Positions 11,770-21,242 of a stretch of 64,000 nt of DNA are shown here, piece after piece. How positions within the stretch are numbered: position 1 is the first letter of the stretch; each line of letters starts with the position of its first letter. A program made the position numbers and the translations under genes. A model generated the notes under the pieces. It did not search any database, had not been told where the DNA came from, and saw only the letters and a list, made by a program, of their open reading frames with translations. This DNA comes from Candidatus Hepatincola sp. Av (GTDB lineage Bacteria > Pseudomonadota > Alphaproteobacteria > WRAU01 > Hepatincolaceae): NCBI GenBank assembly GCA_023518375.1, contig CP068450.1:496001-560000 (forward strand). Reading direction: 5' to 3'.

Positions 11770-12198
11770 CTATTGTTGTTCTAATTCCAAGATTCTTTTT
11801 TGGTGCCTACCACCAGCAAATTTTTCTGCAAAAAAAATCTTAATAAAATCCAGTAATTCTTCGTTGGTAAAATTATCAGCCGATAAACACAAGACATTAG
11901 CATTACTATGTTGCTTAGCCGACTTAGCGGTTGATGTATTATATATTAAAGCACCACGAATTTTAGGGTACCTATTAACAGCAATACATACTCCTAAACC
12001 TGAACCACATAAAATAATACCTAAAGAATTATTAAAATCTTCCTCCATTTTACACACTAAATCCTTAGAGACATTAGGATAATCTACAGGATCGTTAGAA
12101 AAGGCTCCAACATCAATAATTTCATAGCCAGTTATATGTTTTTTTAAGAATTCTTTAGCCTCAAAGCCACGATGATCACTCCCGATAATTATTTTCAT
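11770..12198 (-). CDS. rpiB: Ribose-5-phosphate isomerase B
   Basis: RpiB interconverts ribose 5-phosphate and ribulose 5-phosphate. The N-terminus MKIIIGSDHRGFEAKE, the active-site loop LCGSGLGVCIAVNRYPKIRGA and the HSNANVLCLSADNF segment fit the LacAB/RpiB family. Two ATGs are possible; I favour 12198 because AGAGGA then lies nine bases upstream and the protein begins in the usual way, while the ATG at 12204 is only three bases from that site. It is 124 bases upstream of glyA on the same strand. Confidence 0.93.
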   Translation of the reverse strand: MKIIIGSDHRGFEAKEFLKKHITGYEIIDVGAFSNDPVDYPNVSKDLVCKMEEDFNNSLGIILCGSGLGVCIAVNRYPKIRGALIYNTSTAKSAKQHSNANVLCLSADNFTNEELLDFIKIFFAEKFAGGRHQKRILELEQQ

Positions 12199-12434
12199 TG
12201 GCATTATTCCTCTACTTCACAACTAATAATTAAAAATTATAACAATTATCCTAATAATATTAAATTATATTATTCTAAAATAACCACTTTATTTTTCAAC
12301 AAATGAACTTTATTGTTTTTTTTATAATCTTTATTGATATTTAGTCAATATAAATTTATACTGAAGTCGTTTAGGCAGAATTCTAATAATTTGAGTGTGT
12401 ATTTAATTATTGTTTTAACACAAAGGAGTGAGCA

Positions 12435-13070
12435 ATGAAATATAACAATTTCGTGTGTTTAGATAGCCATCCGTTGGTCAGACACAAAATAACACTATTA
12501 CGTGATAAAAAAACCCCCTCTAAAGATTTTAGAGAAATTGCTGAGGAAGTTACTTTATTGTTAGCTTCGGAAGCATTAAAGAATCTAACCTATGTCAAGA
12601 AAATTGTTAATACTCCTATTGCTACCTATGAGGGTATAAAAATTAATAAAGTTACTCTTATTCCAATTATTAGAGCAGGTTTAGCCATGATGGCTCCTTT
12701 ACAAAAATTACTACCTGATTCTAAAGTTGGTTTTATGGGAGCATCTAGGAATGAAAAAACTTTTGAAGCTCAAGAGTATTATGCTAATATTCCTAAAATA
12801 GAAAAAGATGAAACAGCTTTAATTTTAGATCCCATGTTAGCAACAGGTAATACTTTAGTTCATACTTTAGATTACTTAAAAAATAATAATTACCATATGG
12901 ACAATGTAATTATTATTGCTATTTTAGCAACACCGCATGCTTTAGAGAATATCTTTTCCAAACATAAAAATTGCTTAATTTATGCAGCAGGGTTTGATAC
13001 AGAGCTTAATAAAAACGGTTATATTGTACCAGGTTTAGGCGACGCTGGTGATAGAATTTTTAACACCTAA
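12435..13070 (+). CDS. upp: Uracil phosphoribosyltransferase
   Basis: Upp converts uracil and PRPP to UMP, the key step of uracil salvage. The PRPP loop LILDPMLATGNT is near residues 130-142, and the C-terminal uracil-binding segment GYIVPGLGDAGDRIF is complete. AAGGAG sits six bases before the ATG. The gene is followed 152 bases later by the uracil permease uraA on the same strand, so uptake and phosphoribosylation are linked. Confidence 0.96.
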   Translation: MKYNNFVCLDSHPLVRHKITLLRDKKTPSKDFREIAEEVTLLLASEALKNLTYVKKIVNTPIATYEGIKINKVTLIPIIRAGLAMMAPLQKLLPDSKVGFMGASRNEKTFEAQEYYANIPKIEKDETALILDPMLATGNTLVHTLDYLKNNNYHMDNVIIIAILATPHALENIFSKHKNCLIYAAGFDTELNKNGYIVPGLGDAGDRIFNT

Positions 13071-13222
13071 GAACAGAGAAAAGTAAAAATTAATTCTTTT
13101 TGTTTAACGTTTTTCAAATAAATTTAATAAAAAACTTAAAATCTAAGATTAAAATCCTAGTATATTTATAATATTCATTTACAAATAAACATTATTAACT
13201 ACCAAGTAGGATACTTTTCAAT

Positions 13223-14449
13223 ATGATAAAATTCCCCACAGCCAAAGAGTATATTTTAGGTTTACAACATGTTTTAGCTATGTTTGGCTCTACTGTTCTT
13301 GTACCCTTTCTAACAGGGTTAGATACTTCCATTGCTTTGCTTTGTGCAGGTTTAGGAACTTTAATTTTTCATCTTCTTACTAAAGGTATGGTTCCAGTTT
13401 TTTTAGGATCCTCTTTTGCCTTTATTTCAGCTATTATTTTAGTTTTAAAGCAATATGGAATACCGGAACTAAAAGGTGGAATTATTGTTGCCGGTTTAAT
13501 TTATATTCTATTAGCTGGATTCATTAAGATTTATGGTAGTGCAAAAATTAAAAAACTATTCCCTCCTATTGTTTTAGGACCTATTATTATAGCCATTGGC
13601 TTAAAATTATCCCCCGTTGCCTTAGCTATGAGTGGTTATAAGTCAGATGGCAGCATTAACTATACTAGTATTCTTATTGCAAGCATAACCTTAATAGTAA
13701 TGCTTGGTTTTTCCTTTTTACAACGATCCTTCTTTCGTTTAATGCCTATTATTATGGCAATGTTGGTAGGATATATTTTTACAATTATTCTTGGTTTAGT
13801 AGATTTTACCCCTATTATTAATGCCCCATGGTTTGGCTATTCCCAACACAGTCTTAATGCTATATTTACTCTGCCAAAATTCAACCTTACAGCCATTTTA
13901 GTAATAGCACCTATTGCTTTAGTTACTTTTATAGAACATATGGGTGATATTCAAACCAATGGAGCCGTTGTTGGTAAAGATTTTGTTAAAAATCCAGGGC
14001 TACACCGTACAGTTATTGGTGATGGTTTAGCCACCTTATTAGCAGGTTTTCTTGGTGGCCCTGCCAATACTACTTATGGTGAAAACACAGGAGTTTTAGC
14101 TGTAACCAGAATCTACGACCCTCGCCTTTTAAGAATAGCAGCAATTATGAGTATTCTTTTATCCATGCTAGGAAAGGTTAGTGCAATTATTCAAAACTTA
14201 CCCCAAGCCATTATGGGAGGCATTTCCCTAGTATTATTTGGATTAATTTCTTCTATGGGTATTAAAGTTATTGTTCAAAACCACGTAGATTTTAATAATT
14301 ATAAAAACTTAGTAATCCCTGCTATTATAATTATTACAGGAGTTTTTATAGATACCATTACTATTACTCCAACTGTGCAATTATCAGGATTATTTATAGC
14401 CACTATTCTAGGTATTACTTTAAACAAAATTCTTCCTGATAAACTATAA
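13223..14449 (+). CDS. uraA: Uracil permease, NCS2 family
   Basis: A 408-residue inner-membrane uracil:proton symporter with about 12-14 hydrophobic segments. NCS2 family signatures are the N-terminal GLQHVLAMFGSTVLVPF, the Glu of FIEHMGD, and the NCS2 motif GGPANTTYGENTGVLAVTR. Linked to upp. A degraded copy of its last 18 codons lies 4.6 kb downstream at 19006-19059, showing that a second copy or a rearranged fragment once existed. Confidence 0.95.
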   Translation: MIKFPTAKEYILGLQHVLAMFGSTVLVPFLTGLDTSIALLCAGLGTLIFHLLTKGMVPVFLGSSFAFISAIILVLKQYGIPELKGGIIVAGLIYILLAGFIKIYGSAKIKKLFPPIVLGPIIIAIGLKLSPVALAMSGYKSDGSINYTSILIASITLIVMLGFSFLQRSFFRLMPIIMAMLVGYIFTIILGLVDFTPIINAPWFGYSQHSLNAIFTLPKFNLTAILVIAPIALVTFIEHMGDIQTNGAVVGKDFVKNPGLHRTVIGDGLATLLAGFLGGPANTTYGENTGVLAVTRIYDPRLLRIAAIMSILLSMLGKVSAIIQNLPQAIMGGISLVLFGLISSMGIKVIVQNHVDFNNYKNLVIPAIIIITGVFIDTITITPTVQLSGLFIATILGITLNKILPDKL

Positions 14450-14815
14450 ATTTTATTTTTAAGTTGTAACAATATATGCACACCTCATTATTATTAATAA
14501 GAGAATCTTTTTGAGAATAGTAAACTAAAACTCTACTAATAAGATAAAAAATCACATATTCATACAAGAATCATGATACTTTTAGCCATTAATTTTATTA
14601 TAGATAATACTAATTTTAAGTAAGAAGTTACTAGTATAAACTTACTTTTCTAAGAATTACTTTCACTTTATTATAAACTTATCTTCCATTCATTAGTAAC
14701 TATGTATTATGTTGTTGAATTTTAGTTAGAAAGTGTTATCATATTTAATTATATTGTATTAATTAGTTGTTACAATATGTTATGTCATTTTTTATTATAT
14801 AAAAAGAGGAATGCA
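14450..14815. other. Intergenic region between uraA and the DUF3604 gene
   Basis: AT-rich, with no plausible reading frame and no clear hairpin terminator for uraA. It must contain the promoter of the DUF3604 cassette, but no convincing -35/-10 pair stands out. Confidence 0.5.
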
Positions 14816-16651
14816 ATGCGGTCAATTTATTTAATATATTTTTCACTAGCAATATTATTGACTAATATTGCCAATGCAAATACTCCCGAATATCCAAAAA
14901 AACATGTTTATTTTGGACAAACTCATCTACACACCAATCTGTCAGGAGATGCTTTTGCTCTTGGAAACATAGCTGTTGGTCCAGATGAGGCTTACCGTTT
15001 CATGAAAGGGCAACCAGTACTTGCTCCCTTAGGTGGATTCAGGGTGCAACAAAAAAGAGCTTTGGATTTTGGTATGGTATCTGATCACGCTGAATACATG
15101 GGTCTATTACAACAGATTAGCAAAAATTCCCCAGACATTCGTAAAAGTAAAATGGGTAAAAAATTTATAGAACAATGGAACTCTGGTAATTATAAAGAAA
15201 AAAGAACCTTATATTGGACTTTAATGGATAGTGTAAATAAAAATAAACCGTATTCAGAATTATTTACAAAAGCTATTCGGCAACCTGTATGGAATAAAAT
15301 TATTAATGCTGCTGAAAAGTATAATGAACCTGGTAAGTTTACTACGTTTGTAGCTTGGGAGTGGTCTTCTTTACCTAATGGGGCTAACCTACATAGGGTA
15401 ATAATAATGAAAGATAAAGGTTCTAAAGCTAAACAATTCTTACCTTATAGTTCTTTTGATAGTGATAAACCTGAAGATTTATGGAAATTTTTAGAAACAA
15501 CTACTAAAAAATATGGCGTTTCCATGTTAGCTATTCCTCATAATTCTAATTTAAGTAACGGCTTGATGTTTAGTGAAAAAGATAGCTATGGTCACCCTAT
15601 TGATGTCCAATATGCTAAAACAAGAATGAAATGGGAGCCTGTAGTTGAGATTACTCAAATGAAAGGCGATTCTGAAACAAGCCCTGATGTTTCACCCAAT
15701 GATGAATTTGCTAATTACGAAAAATATGAACACTTAATGGTAGTAGATAAAAGTTTAACTACTAAAAGCTCTGATAAAAAAGCTAATTATATTCGCTCTA
15801 GTTTAAAAAGGGGTTTGGAAATAGAAGACAAAATTGGTACTAACCCTTATAAGTTTGGTGTTGTAGGAGGAGCTGATTCCCATAGCGGTTTAAGTACTAC
15901 GGCAGAAAACCAACCATTAGGAAAGTTTGCCCAAGATTTACCAGATGCCAATAAAGGAACAGAAATCATGCCAGGTGTTACCGGTTGGGATATTTCCAGT
16001 GCAGGCTTAGCAGCTGTTTATGCTGAAGAAAATACACGTAGTGCTATTTTTAATGCTATTCAAAGAAAAGAAACATATGCTACTACAGGTACTTTTATAA
16101 CTTTACAAGTATTTGCTGGTTGGGATTATGCTAAAAATGATGCCTCAAGCAAAAATTTTGCAGATATAGGCTATTCTAATGGTGTGTCAATGGGAGGAGA
16201 TTTAGCCGAAGCTCCCAATGGGGAAAAAATTAAATTATTGATTCGAGCTAGCAAAGATCCAGATGGAGCCAACTTAGATCGGATTCAAGTGGTAAAAGGC
16301 TGGTTAGATGCTAATGGTAAATCCCATGAAAAAGTCTACAATGTGGCTTGGTCTAAAGGCAGAGGAACTAATCCTGCTAAAATTAAGCCTGTAGGTAATA
16401 CTGTTGATTTAACTACAGCTAAATATACCAATACCATTGGTGCTTCAGAACTTTATACCTTGTGGGAAGATAAAGAATTTGATCCTACTAAAAGAGCATT
16501 TTACTATGTACGGGTACTAGAAATTCCTACCCCTCGTAATTCTCTATTTAGTGCCTTAGCCCTAGGTCTTGACCACAATAAAGTTGCTGATAATCACCCA
16601 GCAACCATTCAAGAAAGAGCTTATAGCTCACCTATTTGGTATACTCCATAG
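14816..16651 (+). CDS. Exported DUF3604 protein, PHP-like metal-dependent enzyme
   Basis: A 611-residue protein with a Sec signal peptide (hydrophobic core, cut after ANA at about residue 21). I place the start at 14816, with AGAGGA five bases upstream, not at the earlier in-frame ATG at 14777. DUF3604 features are YFGQTHLHTNLSGDA with a His-x-His metal pair near the mature N-terminus, SDHAEYMG, IPHNSN and VGGADSHSG; these resemble PHP-type metallohydrolases. The substrate is unknown. A strong terminator follows. It is grouped with a parvulin and a HupE-like protein, a neighbourhood I believe recurs in other proteobacteria. Confidence 0.85.
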   Translation: MRSIYLIYFSLAILLTNIANANTPEYPKKHVYFGQTHLHTNLSGDAFALGNIAVGPDEAYRFMKGQPVLAPLGGFRVQQKRALDFGMVSDHAEYMGLLQQISKNSPDIRKSKMGKKFIEQWNSGNYKEKRTLYWTLMDSVNKNKPYSELFTKAIRQPVWNKIINAAEKYNEPGKFTTFVAWEWSSLPNGANLHRVIIMKDKGSKAKQFLPYSSFDSDKPEDLWKFLETTTKKYGVSMLAIPHNSNLSNGLMFSEKDSYGHPIDVQYAKTRMKWEPVVEITQMKGDSETSPDVSPNDEFANYEKYEHLMVVDKSLTTKSSDKKANYIRSSLKRGLEIEDKIGTNPYKFGVVGGADSHSGLSTTAENQPLGKFAQDLPDANKGTEIMPGVTGWDISSAGLAAVYAEENTRSAIFNAIQRKETYATTGTFITLQVFAGWDYAKNDASSKNFADIGYSNGVSMGGDLAEAPNGEKIKLLIRASKDPDGANLDRIQVVKGWLDANGKSHEKVYNVAWSKGRGTNPAKIKPVGNTVDLTTAKYTNTIGASELYTLWEDKEFDPTKRAFYYVRVLEIPTPRNSLFSALALGLDHNKVADNHPATIQERAYSSPIWYTP

Positions 16652-16672
16652 TATTTGATTAATTTTTTAACT

Positions 16673-16707
16673 AAAGCAACACAGTATTTTATTGTGTTGC
16701 TTTTCAT
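16673..16707 (+). terminator. Rho-independent terminator after the DUF3604 gene
   Basis: A perfect 11-bp stem, AAAGCAACACA with TGTGTTGCTTT, and a nine-base loop, followed by T-rich sequence (TTTTCATTTTTG). It lies 22 bases after the stop codon and may only partly stop reading into the parvulin gene, which begins 43 bases later. Confidence 0.75.
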
Positions 16708-16749
16708 TTTTGTAGAGAAGCATATAGAGGAACAGTTTGTAAAATAGTT

Positions 16750-17685
16750 ATGAAAATAAAAAATTTTTTTACCAGATTAGCTCGTAAAGATCCAATCATT
16801 CATTTTATTATTCTTGGTGTTATTATTTTTGGATATTTTATATTTTTCAAGCCATCATTTAATGAGTCTGATACAGAAATTAATGTTAGCAAAGAGGACT
16901 TACTTTTATTTTTACAATATGATAATAAAGTATATTCTCCTGAATTTGCTAAAATAGCTTTAGCTAATATGAGTAAAACGGCAATTAAGAATCTTATAGA
17001 TGAATATATTAAAGAGGAAGTTTTATATCGGGAAGCCTTGGCTATGGGGCTTGATAAAGATGATTATATTATAAAAAGAAGATTAGTACAAAAAATGCAA
17101 TTTATGACAGAAGGTGTTATGGAAGCTACCTCAAAAGTTAGCTCTAAAGAAATTGAAAATTATTTTAACCAACATCAAGCAGATTATTATATTCAACCAT
17201 CTGTAACCTTTACCCATGTATTTTTTTCTAATGAAATACATAGTAAAAAGTTAGCTTTAGCTCTAGCCAAAAAGCAACTCAAAGTTTTAAATAACAATAA
17301 AATTCCATTTGCTGATGCTCCTAAGTATGGTGATAGATTTTTATACTATGTTAATTACGTTGATAGAACTAAGGATTTTGTAGAAAGTCATTTTGCCACA
17401 ACCATGAGTAACAAATTATTTCAACTCAAACCATCACATCATTGGTATGGCCCTTTCCAAAGTCCCTATGGCTATCATTTAGTATATATTAGTAAGCATA
17501 CTTTAGGTAGAAAGGCTAAATTAAGTGAAGTAATAGATAAAGTTACATATGACTTACAACTAAAACGCAACTCACAAGAAACCAATAAAGTCATTAAGGA
17601 TATAATCAAAACTTATAAAGTCAAAGTTGATATGCCAGCTTTATTAGGGGATAATAAGTTAATGGATAGTCACAACCAACCATAA
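16750..17685 (+). CDS. Membrane-anchored parvulin-type peptidyl-prolyl isomerase
   Basis: A 311-residue protein with one N-terminal membrane anchor (residues about 16-34) and a periplasmic remainder. The SurA/PrsA-like chaperone region includes IKNLIDEYIKEEVLYREA, and the C-terminal parvulin domain includes FTHVFFSNE and WYGPFQSPYGYHLVYI. It probably helps exported proteins fold, perhaps its neighbours, the DUF3604 and HupE-like proteins. It starts at ATG 16750; the ribosome site is weak. Confidence 0.85.
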   Translation: MKIKNFFTRLARKDPIIHFIILGVIIFGYFIFFKPSFNESDTEINVSKEDLLLFLQYDNKVYSPEFAKIALANMSKTAIKNLIDEYIKEEVLYREALAMGLDKDDYIIKRRLVQKMQFMTEGVMEATSKVSSKEIENYFNQHQADYYIQPSVTFTHVFFSNEIHSKKLALALAKKQLKVLNNNKIPFADAPKYGDRFLYYVNYVDRTKDFVESHFATTMSNKLFQLKPSHHWYGPFQSPYGYHLVYISKHTLGRKAKLSEVIDKVTYDLQLKRNSQETNKVIKDIIKTYKVKVDMPALLGDNKLMDSHNQP

Positions 17686-17749
17686 TAATAGCAACAAAAA
17701 TTATAGTTAATTAATCTAGGTATAATGTAAGAATAACTAATATGAAGAT

Positions 17750-18790
17750 ATGAAAATACCAAATAAAATTATAGAAATATTTTCTAGAATAGCCCTTATT
17801 ATCACTTTAGGACTATCTATCATTAGACCTATCTACGCTCATGATTCGCGACCTTTATATGTGGATATTCAAGAAATAAGTAATAATATATACAAATTAC
17901 AATGGAAAGTACCGCCTTCAGTACCTAACTTTAATGTTCCCAATATTACACTTGATGCTCAAGCATGCGAATCTTCTCCTTTAATAAAAAAACAAATACT
18001 AAATAATCTAGTATTTACAACTAAATTATATTGTAAAAATGGTATTGGTGGACAAAAGCTGAATATCAAGTACCCTTTATTTAATCCTGATCTACCTACT
18101 CTAATTAAAGTATCATGGTTAAATAAAGGCAGTAATGTGATATCTGGAGCAGCTTCTGAAAAAGACATTACATTACCTAACAAAGAAAATCCTTTTAGTG
18201 TTTTTAAAGAATATTTGAAACTAGGTATGGAGCATATCTTAAGTGGGTATGACCATTTATTATTTGTAACCCTTTTAGTCTTTATTACTCTTGGCAATTT
18301 TAAAAAAATGCTTTTAAGTCTAACAGGCTTTACTTTAGCTCATTCTATCACCTTAGCTATCAGTGCTTTGAATATTTTTAGGTTACCCATTCCCGCAGTG
18401 GAGACTTTAATTGCCTTTAGTGTGTTTTTCTTAAGTATAGAACTAATTAGAGGCAATTCTTCCTCTTTAACTTATAAAAAGCCAATGCTGGTCTCTTTTA
18501 TTTTTGGTTTATTGCATGGTTTTGGCTTTGCTAGTGCTTTACAAGAAATTGGTTTACCACAAATAGAACTGTTGTCAGCCCTTGTTTCATTTAATGTGGG
18601 CGTTGAAATTGGACAATTCATTTTTGCTACTTTTGTTTTAATAGTATTTTACTTAGCTTTACAAGTTTTCAATATAATTATGAAAACTTCTTCAAAGGAT
18701 TATAATATTCAACATATATATATATTATCTATCGGCTATTTTGCAGGAATAGTTTCCCTCTATTGGACTATTCAAAGAATGGTAATATAA
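17750..18790 (+). CDS. HupE/UreJ-family membrane protein
   Basis: A 346-residue protein with a signal peptide (cut near IYA-HDS), an extracytoplasmic domain of about 120 residues and six or so C-terminal membrane helices. Family histidine motifs are clear: LGMEHILSGYDHLLF, GFTLAHSITLA, FGLLHGFGFASAL and VSFNVGVEIGQ. HupE and UreJ relatives handle nickel or other transition metals. The mature N-terminus begins with His-Asp, which could also bind metal. Third gene of the DUF3604 / parvulin / HupE group. The metal is not determinable from sequence. Confidence 0.85.
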   Translation: MKIPNKIIEIFSRIALIITLGLSIIRPIYAHDSRPLYVDIQEISNNIYKLQWKVPPSVPNFNVPNITLDAQACESSPLIKKQILNNLVFTTKLYCKNGIGGQKLNIKYPLFNPDLPTLIKVSWLNKGSNVISGAASEKDITLPNKENPFSVFKEYLKLGMEHILSGYDHLLFVTLLVFITLGNFKKMLLSLTGFTLAHSITLAISALNIFRLPIPAVETLIAFSVFFLSIELIRGNSSSLTYKKPMLVSFIFGLLHGFGFASALQEIGLPQIELLSALVSFNVGVEIGQFIFATFVLIVFYLALQVFNIIMKTSSKDYNIQHIYILSIGYFAGIVSLYWTIQRMVI

Positions 18791-18910
18791 ACTAAACAGT
18801 ATCACATGTTTAATTTAATTAAGATTTTTTCTTATGAAGTTAAAATCTAGCTCTACTATTTTCATCAAATAAACAAAAAATGTCGCTTTTAGTAATATTC
18901 TTTTTTGTGG

Positions 18911-18953
18911 ATAATTATTTATATATTTCAGATAAAATGTTATCTTATATAGC
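18911..18953 (+). repeat. Imperfect 43-base direct repeat, copy A
   Basis: Matches 19438-19480 at 36 of 43 positions by eye, sharing ATAAAATGTTAT and TATATA cores. It lies about 50 bases upstream of the uraA remnant, so it may be an orphaned promoter or operator. Confidence 0.55.
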
Positions 18954-19005
18954 AAGAGTAAGCATAAATATAACAAACTTTAATACAAATTATTTACTAT
19001 AATTT

Positions 19006-19059
19006 ATAGCTGCTATTCTAGATATTACTTTAAATAAAATTCTTTCTGATAAACTATAA
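19006..19059 (+). pseudogene. Remnant of the 3' end of a uracil permease gene
   Basis: This stretch encodes FIAAILDITLNKILSDKL followed by TAA, against FIATILGITLNKILPDKL at the end of uraA (14396-14449): 15 of 18 residues agree and the DNA is closely similar, with mostly third-position changes. Nothing upstream continues the similarity. It is therefore a truncated leftover of a duplicated or rearranged uraA-like gene. Confidence 0.75.
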
Positions 19060-19437
19060 TTAACTTAAATTTTTGTGTAATTACAACTTTTTATACTTTA
19101 TTATGACTGTAATTAGCAAGTTTCAACAAGCTTTATACCTATAAAGAATTAAAATTATTCTTTTAATAACATTCTTTTTAAAACACTTATATTCGTAAAA
19201 AGAATATAACAAAAATTATCAATATTAACAATTTTTTAACGAATCATCTTATAAAAACAGCAAAATACTTTCTATTATTAAAAATAAGATACTAGTTCCT
19301 TGAAAAAATTCTAGTAATTAATCGTAATTACATTACTAATAAAAACTTATAATAAAACAAGGTTACATTACTACTTTAATGCTATTTCAGTGCATTACTT
19401 TCTTTTATATATTATTAAATCTTACTTGTTTTTACTG

Positions 19438-19480
19438 ATAGTTATTTATACATTTTATATAAAATGTTATGCTATATAAC
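19438..19480 (+). repeat. Imperfect 43-base direct repeat, copy B
   Basis: Second copy of the repeat at 18911-18953. It lies about 150 bases upstream of the HxlR-type regulator and includes a small imperfect palindrome (GTTATGCTATATAAC), so it could be the regulator's own promoter or operator. Confidence 0.5.
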
Positions 19481-19633
19481 AAACTAACATATAATAGCAA
19501 TAATTATGATACAAAACATCACAAAGATTAAGTAATAAAAGTAAGTAATATAGTAATTATAAGCAATTATAGGTAAGTTAAACACAACTTAAAATAAACA
19601 TAAAATAACAAAGAAACCAAAAGGAATAAAATT

Positions 19634-20011
19634 ATGGTGAACCAAGTATTTTGTTTTGTAGAGCATACATTAAGTGTAATTGGTGGTAAATGGAAAGCTG
19701 TTATTTTATGGCATTTATGCCAAGAAAACAAAGGCTACCGTTATGGAGAAATAAAACAATTGCTACCTAAAATTAATCATAAGATTTTATCACAACAATT
19801 AAAAGAGCTTCATTCTGATGAATTAATTACCCGAGTTCAATTTAACTCTATGCCACCCAAAGTAGAATATAAAATTTCTAAAAAAGGGGAAACCTTACTT
19901 CCTATTTTGGAATTAATGCACTATTGGGGTAATTTAGATCTACAAGAAAAGCCTTCAACTTCTAGCCAGAAAATTAAGGAAAAAATAGTAATTAATAATA
20001 ATAAATCCTAA
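19634..20011 (+). CDS. HxlR-family winged-helix transcriptional regulator
   Basis: A 125-residue DNA-binding protein. The HxlR pattern is complete: Cys near the N-terminus, then TLSVIGGKWKAVILWHL, YRYGEIKQLLP, ILSQQLKELHSDELITR and the wing PPKVEYKISKKG, ending LMHYWGNLD. Members with an N-terminal Cys often sense electrophiles or oxidants. AGGA lies upstream of the ATG. No target is adjacent; the aldo/keto reductase cluster at 3871-7040 would be a logical target but this is only a guess. Confidence 0.92.
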   Translation: MVNQVFCFVEHTLSVIGGKWKAVILWHLCQENKGYRYGEIKQLLPKINHKILSQQLKELHSDELITRVQFNSMPPKVEYKISKKGETLLPILELMHYWGNLDLQEKPSTSSQKIKEKIVINNNKS

Positions 20012-20157
20012 CTTTGTATTTTTTACTTATTATTTTATGAATTTACTAATAAGTGTAGATAAATTACAGGCTATCTAATTTATTAGATCTATTTATTCTT
20101 TATAATAAAAAAAAGCAACCAAACTAAAAATATAGCTAATAAAAGTAATTTATAGCT

Positions 20158-20349
20158 CTAACGTTTAGGGCTTGGATTCATACTAGCATTTTCCATTTTT
20201 ACTAAAGTTTTTTTTAGTTTAATAATTTCTTGCTCGTACTTACTAATTTTATAATGTAAAATCATATTCTTGAACATAATTTTAGCTATATATTTTCCTG
20301 CAACTGGTAATAATTTTTTATAAATTTTCACCATAACATTTTTCATCAC
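20158..20349 (-). CDS. Small basic hypothetical protein
   Basis: A 63-residue reading frame with AAGAGA upstream of its ATG. It is Lys-rich with an amphipathic, Met-rich N-terminal half and a predicted short coiled coil (YEQEIIKLKKTLVKMEN). No family is recognised. It lies 43 bases downstream of lpxI on the same strand, where lpxB is normally found in alphaproteobacteria. Confidence 0.45.
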   Translation of the reverse strand: MMKNVMVKIYKKLLPVAGKYIAKIMFKNMILHYKISKYEQEIIKLKKTLVKMENASMNPSPKR

Positions 20350-20392
20350 AATCTCTTACACCTTCTTATTTTAACCAAAAAATTATAGTACC

Positions 20393-21217
20393 TTATTTTA
20401 GATATTGCATGCCTAAAATAAAAATATTATTTTTCTTTGCTAAAGCTAATGTTTCTACTTCTTTCAGAATAATAGTATTTTCTGCTTCAATTACTATACC
20501 AGCTAAACCTACTTTTTTAGCCTGTATAACAGTTTTAGGACCAATAGTAGGAAGATCTACCTTAGAGGTTTGGTTAATTTTCTTTACTTTAATTAATAAA
20601 CCTTTGGGTCCTTCTTTTTTTAATAACTTTTTAGAACGTAAGATCATTGCCTTAGTACCCTCTACTGCTTCTAAAGCAATAACCATACCCTGCTGGTAAA
20701 TTAAACTTTGCCCAATATCAAAAACACTTATTTTTTTAGCAAAATTAAAACCATCTACTATATCTTTATGATAATCTTGATAATTTGTAGAACCTACATA
20801 AAGTTTATTTTGAGCTAAAATACTAGGATCTATTTCATGAGCCCCAACAACTTCAAAACCATAACTATGAAATTCATCTATTAATAAAGATAACAAGGAA
20901 TTATCACCTGCTGCTACATATTTTTTTATTATTTTTTTTCCTAAAGCATCTAATTTTAAACTAAATAATGAAGGACGCCGAATAGCTCCAAGTAATACTA
21001 CCTTAGTAACCTGATGCTCTTTTAACTGTTGTAAAAGGTTAGAAACTTGCCCTAAAAAGAACCAAAAATGCTTATGCCTATTTACAAAAAGAAACTCACT
21101 ATAACCCTTAATACCTACTACAATAAAGTTTAGGTTAGATGCTTTAGCTTTAGTAATTACACTATTCACTAAATCACCTTTACCAACAATAAACGCATAT
21201 TTATCTTTTTTAGGCAT
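20393..21217 (-). CDS. lpxI: UDP-2,3-diacylglucosamine pyrophosphatase LpxI
   Basis: LpxI hydrolyses UDP-2,3-diacylglucosamine to lipid X in lipid A synthesis; it replaces LpxH in most alphaproteobacteria. Family features are GKGDLVNSVI at the N-terminus, LLGAIRRPSLFSLK in the middle, the EAVEGTKAMI segment and the C-terminal PTIGPKTVIQAKKVGLAGI. Length 274 is typical. It ends the lpxD-fabZ-lpxA-lpxI run; lpxB, usually next, is absent here. Confidence 0.93.
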   Translation of the reverse strand: MPKKDKYAFIVGKGDLVNSVITKAKASNLNFIVVGIKGYSEFLFVNRHKHFWFFLGQVSNLLQQLKEHQVTKVVLLGAIRRPSLFSLKLDALGKKIIKKYVAAGDNSLLSLLIDEFHSYGFEVVGAHEIDPSILAQNKLYVGSTNYQDYHKDIVDGFNFAKKISVFDIGQSLIYQQGMVIALEAVEGTKAMILRSKKLLKKEGPKGLLIKVKKINQTSKVDLPTIGPKTVIQAKKVGLAGIVIEAENTIILKEVETLALAKKNNIFILGMQYLK

Positions 21218-21242
21218 TATAATATAATCTTATTTTTTTATA

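Larger units (their letters stand above)
18791..19633. other. Gene-poor region with decayed sequence
   Basis: An 843-base stretch with no intact gene. It holds two copies of a 43-base promoter-like repeat and a short remnant of the uraA 3' end, all listed separately. The rest is AT-rich without detectable coding. Confidence 0.6.
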
